The notes under the pieces were generated by a model. That model made no database searches. It worked only from the letters and a program-made list of their open reading frames with translations, and had not been told where the DNA came from. The position numbers and the translations under genes were made by a program. Source: Acetatifactor sp. (GTDB lineage Bacteria > Bacillota > Clostridia > Lachnospirales > Lachnospiraceae). From it: a stretch of 64,000 bases of DNA. This document shows, piece after piece, positions 60,181 through 64,000 of the stretch. The DNA lies in assembly GCA_016293615.1 (NCBI GenBank), contig JAEDDX010000004.1:1-64000 (forward strand), in the 5' to 3' direction. How positions within the stretch are numbered: position 1 is the stretch's first letter; each line of letters starts with the position of its first letter.

Positions 60181-60668
60181 CTGTTTTCCGGAGTGGGCGG
60201 TTCGCCTCAATGGGTTGTTTCGCAGGAATGGGCTGTTCGCCGGAAGTGGCTATTTGCGGCATGGACTATTTCGCCGGAATGGGCTGTTCAGCAGAAATTG
60301 GTTCTTTTGCGGAATGGGCTGTTCGCCTCAATGGGTTGTTTCGCCGGAATGGGCTGTTCAGCAGAAATTGGTTCTTTGTGGAATGGGCTGTTCGCCTCAA
60401 TGGGTTGTTTCGTCGGAATGGGCTGTTTCGCCGGAAGTGGCTATTTGCGGCATGGACTATTTCGCCGGAATGGGCTGTTCAGCAGAAATTGGTTCTTTTG
60501 CGGAATGGGCTGTTCGCCTCAATGGGTTGTTTCGCCGGAATGGGCTGTTTCGCCGGAAGTGGCTATTCGCGGCATGGACTATTTCGCCGGAATGGGCTGT
60601 TCAGCAGAAATTGGTTCTTTTGTGGAATGGGCTGTTCGCCTCAATGGGTTGTTTCGTCGGAATGGGCA
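60181..60668. repeat. Tandem array of ~17-18 bp units with higher-order structure
   Basis: Units such as ttcgcctcaatgggttg, tttcgccggaatgggctg, ttcagcagaaattggttc and ttttgcggaatgggctg recur in ordered blocks. The start of the ttcagc unit recurs at 60287, 60357, 60478 and 60600, i.e. 70, 121 and 122 bp apart. All three plus frames are open because the unit lacks stop codons; no ribosome site precedes them. More degenerate units extend left to about 60104. Confidence 0.85.
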
Positions 60669-60924
60669 TATATGCAAGAATGTGTTTATTATGCCCAAAA
60701 TATATGCTTTTTGTATCGAAAAAAGCTCAAAGCAAGTCAAATTTTGGGCATATAGAAATAAATAACTCCATTCATGCCCAAAAACATGAAATTTTCTGGG
60801 TATATAGATAGAATTCTTTCATATATGCCCAAAAGCGTTTGTTTTACGCCCATATACACTGTTTTTCATTGTATTCATTCACTTTTCTTGGGCATGGGAG
60901 ATATATTATTTCTCATATGCCCAA
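60664..60924. repeat. Four hairpins with a common TTGGGCATAT arm
   Basis: Convergent pairs of the same motif: GGGCATA/TATGCCC (60664-60670, 60690-60696), TTTTGGGCAT/ATGCCCAAAA (60742-60751, 60774-60783), TGGGTATAT/ATATGCCCA (60797-60805, 60823-60831), TTGGGCAT/ATGCCCAA (60888-60895, 60917-60924). An unpaired related site acgcccatata lies near 60846. The motifs alternate in orientation along 260 bp of AT-rich sequence. Confidence 0.75.
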
Positions 60925-61043
60925 ATTCATATGAAGCAACCTATATAACGATTTGCAAGGTCTCGATTGCGAAAAGAAATAATAGAAGGCACCCGGCATC
61001 CTGCCCTGACAGATCAAAGCGCTGCCATCATGGTACCGTGCGG

Positions 61044-61389
61044 CAGGCAGTTGCAGTGTGTTTCGGCAGGCAGTTATCATGTGTTTCTACAGGCAATTGC
61101 AGCGCGCTTTGGGCAGGCAATTACAGTGCACTTCAACAGGTAATGGCAATGTGTCCCAGCAAATGATTTGCTTGTGTTTCAACAGGCAGTTGCAGTGTGC
61201 TTTCAACAGGCTGTTGCAGTACGCTTTCGGCAGGCTGTTGCAGTACGCTTTCGGCAGGCAGTTACAGTGCACTTCAACAGGTAATGGCAATGTGTCCCAG
61301 CAAATGATTTGCTTGTGCTTCAACATGCAGTTGCAGTGTACCCCGGCAGGCAATTGCAGTGTGTTTCGGCAGGCAGTTGCAGTGCCACC
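61044..61389. repeat. Tandem array of 23-24 bp units before tmcAL
   Basis: About fifteen units of the form caggcagttgcagtgtgtttcgg follow each other in a row, most 23 bp and some 24. A five-unit block including caggtaatggcaatgtg and caaatgatttgcttgtg is duplicated (about 61114-61185 and 61256-61325). The array ends 31 bases before the tmcAL start, so it can be part of its leader. Confidence 0.85.
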
Positions 61390-61419
61390 GTTCGATAATA
61401 CATCCAAAGGAGTATGAAC

Positions 61420-62652
61420 ATGAAAATCAACGGTATCATCGCAGAATATCACCCGTTTCACAACGGGCACCGCTATCAGCTTCTCGACGCTAAGGAAGCG
61501 CTTGGTGCAGACTATACAGTCGTTCTTATGAGTGGCAATTTCGTGCAGAGGGGCACGCTGTCCATGTTTGATAAGCACATCAGGACTCAGATGGCTTTGC
61601 GGGGCGGGGCGGACCTTGTTCTGGAGCTTCCTGTCTCTATCAGTACAGGCAGCGCGGAGTATTTTGCCACCGGCGCAGTTACGCTGCTCAACGGGCTGGG
61701 CTGTATCGACCATCTCTGCTTCGGAAGCGAGTCGGGGCAGCTGCATACATTGAGTGAAGCAGTCAATATCCTGACAGAGGAACCGCACGCTTACAGGGAG
61801 GCCCTGAGAAAGGAACTATCGCTCGGCGCATCCTTTCCAAAGGCGCGACAGCTGGCTCTTCTAACCTGCCTGCCGTATTCGGCGAAGTCTTCTTTGCAGG
61901 ATGGTCCGAACGACATCCTTGCCATGGAGTACCTGAAAGCATTGAAGCTGACCAAGAGCTCCATGCTACCCTATACAACCGGGCGTAAAGGCAGCGGATA
62001 TCACGAAACTGACATCTGTGAAGAATTTGCTTCTGCCACCGGAATCCGGAATTATTTCTCAGGCGGTCAGGCTTCCATGGAGATACCGGCAAACCAGATA
62101 CCGTCAGAGAGTTTTGCGGTATTGTCCGATTACCTGAAACAAAACCGTCCTTTGGAGCCGGACGCTGTCTCATCCATGCTGTACTATCAGCTGCGCAGTC
62201 TCTCAGAGACCGGTTATACCGATTATCTGGATGTTTCCGAAGACCTCTCCAACCGCATCAGGAAGCTCCTGCCCTCCTATCAGGGCTTTACACAGTTTTG
62301 CGGACTTTTGAAAACAAAGGACCTAACCTATTCCAGAGTATCCAGAAGCCTCATTCATATTCTGCTGGGCATCAGACAGTATTCCGTGAAAGATGACTCT
62401 GCCTTCCCCGGCTATGTCAGAGTGCTCGGTTTTCGGAAATCAGCCGCGCCCTTGCTCTCCGCCCTCGGCAAACAGTCTTCCGTCACTTTGCTGAGCAAGC
62501 CCGCCGACGCCGGGACCGTCTTGTCCGCGAAAGATTTCTCCTGTTTTGAAAAGCAGATGTTTGCCGACGCTATCTACGAGCAGCTTCTCAGCGCCGCCTC
62601 CGGCCGCCCCCCGCGGAATGAATATACTATCTCTCCCCGGATCACGGAATAA
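61420..62652 (+). CDS. tmcAL: tRNA(Met) cytidine acetate ligase (TmcAL, YlbM)
   Basis: Forms N4-acetylcytidine at the wobble position of elongator tRNA-Met from acetate and ATP. The 410-residue protein starts with KINGIIAEYHPFHNGH, containing the nucleotidyltransferase HxGH-type motif, followed by VVLMSGNFVQRG and a C-terminal RNA-binding part. The ATG at 61420 is preferred because AAAGGAG lies 7 bases upstream; an ATG two codons earlier abuts the site. It stands in the usual neighbourhood of pta-ackA. Uses acetate, the pathway product of the adjacent genes. Confidence 0.93.
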   Translation: MKINGIIAEYHPFHNGHRYQLLDAKEALGADYTVVLMSGNFVQRGTLSMFDKHIRTQMALRGGADLVLELPVSISTGSAEYFATGAVTLLNGLGCIDHLCFGSESGQLHTLSEAVNILTEEPHAYREALRKELSLGASFPKARQLALLTCLPYSAKSSLQDGPNDILAMEYLKALKLTKSSMLPYTTGRKGSGYHETDICEEFASATGIRNYFSGGQASMEIPANQIPSESFAVLSDYLKQNRPLEPDAVSSMLYYQLRSLSETGYTDYLDVSEDLSNRIRKLLPSYQGFTQFCGLLKTKDLTYSRVSRSLIHILLGIRQYSVKDDSAFPGYVRVLGFRKSAAPLLSALGKQSSVTLLSKPADAGTVLSAKDFSCFEKQMFADAIYEQLLSAASGRPPRNEYTISPRITE

Positions 62653-62699
62653 CCTGAAAACATAGATTGTCACAAAACACGCATCCTGATAGGAAAATC

Positions 62700-62738
62700 T
62701 GAGCCCGGATTCCCTTTATGAGTTCCAGGCTCATTTTG
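62700..62738 (+). terminator. Terminator of tmcAL
   Basis: TGAGCC (62700-62705) with GGCTCA (62728-62733), extended by CGGA/TTCC, then TTTTGTG. Confidence 0.7.
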
Positions 62739-63322
62739 TGTCTGAATTGTTGTACGAATTACAACATTATCATCTTTTTCATAGGCTTTTCTTGTAATCC
62801 GTCGCGTTTGAAACATAAAAAGACCGATACTTCCATTGAATTCCTCGGGAAGGCGTTTATTGGTTGTAGAGGGTTACATCAAATGCACGGTTTTTCTCGG
62901 GAATTGTTGTATTCTCCGGTTCTAGGAAGTACTGTCATTGCCTGGTTACATCCTATTGAAGAAAATTCTCATCTTTTGTTGTATCACAGTACAACCAAAC
63001 AGGCATACAACCCCAGAATCGCAAAACAGGTTTGTCTGTAAGGGAGTAAACTACTGATATGAACACAGAAACATAACAATCGTACACCCCCATTCATAAG
63101 ACTATAGACATCTTCCTACGCCATGAGTACTTCTTCATTGATCCGTAAGTACTCCCTGTTGGATAGTTGCAGAAAAACTCTCCGGTTCGGAATATTCATC
63201 GCAGCGACAATGTTTTTTGCTCTCACAGCTGCACCGCCATAGTCATCTCGGGATGATGCAGGCAGACGAGCTCTTCCACCGAAACATAATCATGTGTCCG
63301 CTCCTAATCGCTATCATGCCGC
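62739..63322. other. Gene-free stretch after tmcAL
   Basis: No gene is supported. It holds a palindrome TTGTTGTACGAATTACAAC near 62747-62765, repeated gttgta/tacaac motifs (62864, 62905, 62977, 62985, 63007), and an inverted pair GAGTACTT/AAGTACTC (63125-63154). The plus frame 62718-63041 has no ribosome site. Confidence 0.5.
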
Positions 63323-63457
63323 TACAAAGAGTTTCGCTTGCGGAACTTTCGTGTGTATTGCGATCACAAATCTGATGTATTCCAACTCGCGCAAATGTGC
63401 GACCTCGCGGAGCGCCTTGTAGTACAGGGGGGGGGACAAAGCTTCCTATATTACAAA
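63323..63457. repeat. Dispersed structured repeat, copy B
   Basis: Begins tacaaagagtttcgcttgc as in copy A, continues with a parallel GC-rich middle (aactcgcgcaaatgtgcgac versus copy A gttcgcgcgagtgcgcatc), and ends in a degraded right stem TTGTA.../...TTACAA. A run of nine G lies at 63427-63435, and acaaagcttcctat follows as in copy A. Confidence 0.75.
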
Positions 63458-63472
63458 ACGGCTCCCACAAAA

Positions 63473-63533
63473 ATGCCTACTGCAAAAAACATCTACCGCA
63501 AAAACGCCTACTGCAAAAACATCTACTGCAAAA
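63473..63533. repeat. Tandem array of 15-bp units
   Basis: Four units of the form atgcctactgcaaaaa / acatctaccgcaaaa / acgcctactgcaaaa / acatctactgcaaaa, alternating in the first four bases, between repeat copies B and C. Confidence 0.75.
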
Positions 63534-63546
63534 TGTCCCCTGAAAG

Positions 63547-63676
63547 AAAAAACCTCGCTTGCGGAACTTTCGCGTCTGGAGAGGTCGCTTTAGAGACATG
63601 ATTCCTATCGCGCAAGTGCGCATCCTAAGCGAATCGTTTTGTTTGATAGGAGCATTTTAGAGAAATTTTCTATCAA
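63547..63676. repeat. Dispersed structured repeat, copy C
   Basis: Starts gaaaaaacctcgcttgcgg, contains cgcgcaagtgcgcatcct, matching copy A's gcgcgagtgcgcatcct in most positions, and ends with a perfect 8-bp stem TTTGATAG/CTATCAAA (63641-63676) that replaces the CATTGTATAGG stem of copy A. Confidence 0.75.
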
Positions 63677-63714
63677 AAATCCCTGCATGCGCAATCACAT
63701 GCAGGGATTTCTTA
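63677..63714. terminator. Strong hairpin, possibly a bidirectional terminator
   Basis: Thirteen-bp perfect stem AAATCCCTGCATG (63677-63689) / CATGCAGGGATTT (63698-63710), A/T-rich outside both arms. It may end transcripts coming from the right edge or close the repeat. Confidence 0.6.
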
Positions 63715-63762
63715 CACTATCCTCAATATCTGTTTCTGTTCCTTCATCCGAATTCTTCATAT

Positions 63763-63908
63763 GAGTTCTTCGTACCGAGTTCTTCGTACCGCTTCCTTCT
63801 TACAGAGTTCCGCTTACCGTGCTCTTCGTACCGAGTTCTCCTTACCGAGTCCTTCTTATCGAGTTCTTCGTACCGCGCTCTTCTTACCGAGCTTCTCCTT
63901 ACAGAGTC
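63763..63908. repeat. Tandem array of 14-bp units
   Basis: About ten units of the form gagttcttcgtacc with variants gcttccttcttaca, gagttccgcttacc, gagttctccttacc. Period 14 (one unit 15). A degraded unit lies just before at 63750. Confidence 0.85.
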
Positions 63909-63953
63909 CTTTGACGAACGCGTCCGTCTGAAAAACCCGAGCGATACGGTGCA

Positions 63954-64000
63954 TCAGTTCTTAAAGCTGTGAATCGGAGCGGGGATTCTGCCGCCGCGGT
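63954..64000 (-). CDS. Possible 3' end of a gene running off the right edge
   Basis: Read leftward from the window edge, one frame ends RGGRIPAPIHSFKN followed by TGA at 63954. Too short to identify; composition is protein-like, and its direction would fit the hairpin at 63677-63714 as a terminator. Confidence 0.25.
   Translation of the reverse strand, partial: RGGRIPAPIHSFKN

Noticed and set aside
60026..60811. Long open frames in all three plus frames (60026-60811, 60063-60755, 60148-60765)
   Set aside because: They arise because the repeated ~17-bp unit contains no stop codon. No ribosome site or recognisable domain is present, and the three frames cannot all be genes.
61044..61389. CRISPR array
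   Set aside because: Repeats are contiguous with no unique spacers of regular length, and no cas genes are present.
61087..61788. Minus-strand frame of 233 codons over the 23-bp array and the tmcAL start
   Set aside because: Cys-rich repeats follow directly from the DNA unit, and the other half lies antisense to tmcAL.
62718..63041. 107-codon plus-strand frame after tmcAL
   Set aside because: Begins inside the tmcAL terminator, no ribosome site, composition unlike neighbouring proteins.
63243..63470. 75-codon minus-strand frame
   Set aside because: Overlaps repeat copy B; the SASETLC-like string is also seen in the false extension of TyrS, showing it is repeat-derived.

Overview
The window looks like a chromosomal segment of a spore-forming anaerobic member of the Clostridia, most likely Lachnospiraceae. 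The grounds are a spoIVA gene, class III (anaerobic) ribonucleotide reductase, a tyrosyl T-box leader, a GC content near 50 % by eye, and the clostridial order tmcAL / pta-ackA / DUF177-rpmF / plsX-acpP-rnc-smc-ftsY / ylxM-ffh-rpsP-khpA-rimM-trmD / rplS-lepB-rbgA-rnhB-yraN. The assignment rests on gene content and protein style; no rRNA is present, and I recognised no tRNA gene. Almost everything is on the minus strand; only metF, prs and tmcAL are read on the plus strand.

Layout. 1-3.5 kb: nrdD-nrdG-dut (dNTP supply) behind three NrdR-like boxes. 3.5-9.2 kb: a WYL regulator, a small membrane protein, and a nucleoside-salvage operon (purine nucleoside phosphorylase, cytidine deaminase, MTA/SAH deaminase) that ends in a membrane-anchored MutS-like ATPase. 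9.2-9.5 kb: a ~217-bp imperfect palindrome between spoIVA and the salvage operon. 9.5-18.5 kb: spoIVA, an asymmetric heterodimeric ABC exporter, tyrS with its T-box (a dispersed repeat lies inside the leader), and a VWA/MoxR pair. 18.5-25.3 kb: metF, the gpsA-plsY-der-DUF512 operon and prs. 25.3-28.9 kb: a two-component system with a large sensor. 28.9-39.9 kb: the ylxM...pgeF housekeeping block, with a TrmD-GNAT fusion and two signal peptidases.

39.9-47.7 kb is an AT-richer accessory island between ylxM and the ftsY block. It holds a decayed IS3-family element that has cut off an adenylation-domain gene, two ABC exporter genes, a small membrane-anchored protein, a CMP-sugar (nonulosonate-type) synthetase and a glycosyltransferase-like protein. 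47.7-59.9 kb returns to core genes: yitT, ilvA, ftsY, smc, rnc, acpP, plsX, rpmF, DUF177, ackA and pta, with a near-perfect CcpA cre site in the pta leader.

The last 4 kb is unusually repeat-rich. Around tmcAL there are four unrelated tandem arrays (units of ~17, 23, 15 and 14 bp), a set of hairpins built from a TTGGGCATAT arm, and two more copies of the dispersed repeat seen in the tyrS leader. The strongest candidates for something undescribed are the dispersed structured repeat, the giant hairpin, the array cluster in the pta-tmcAL interval and the truncated export/NulO island. Functions for all of these are inference.
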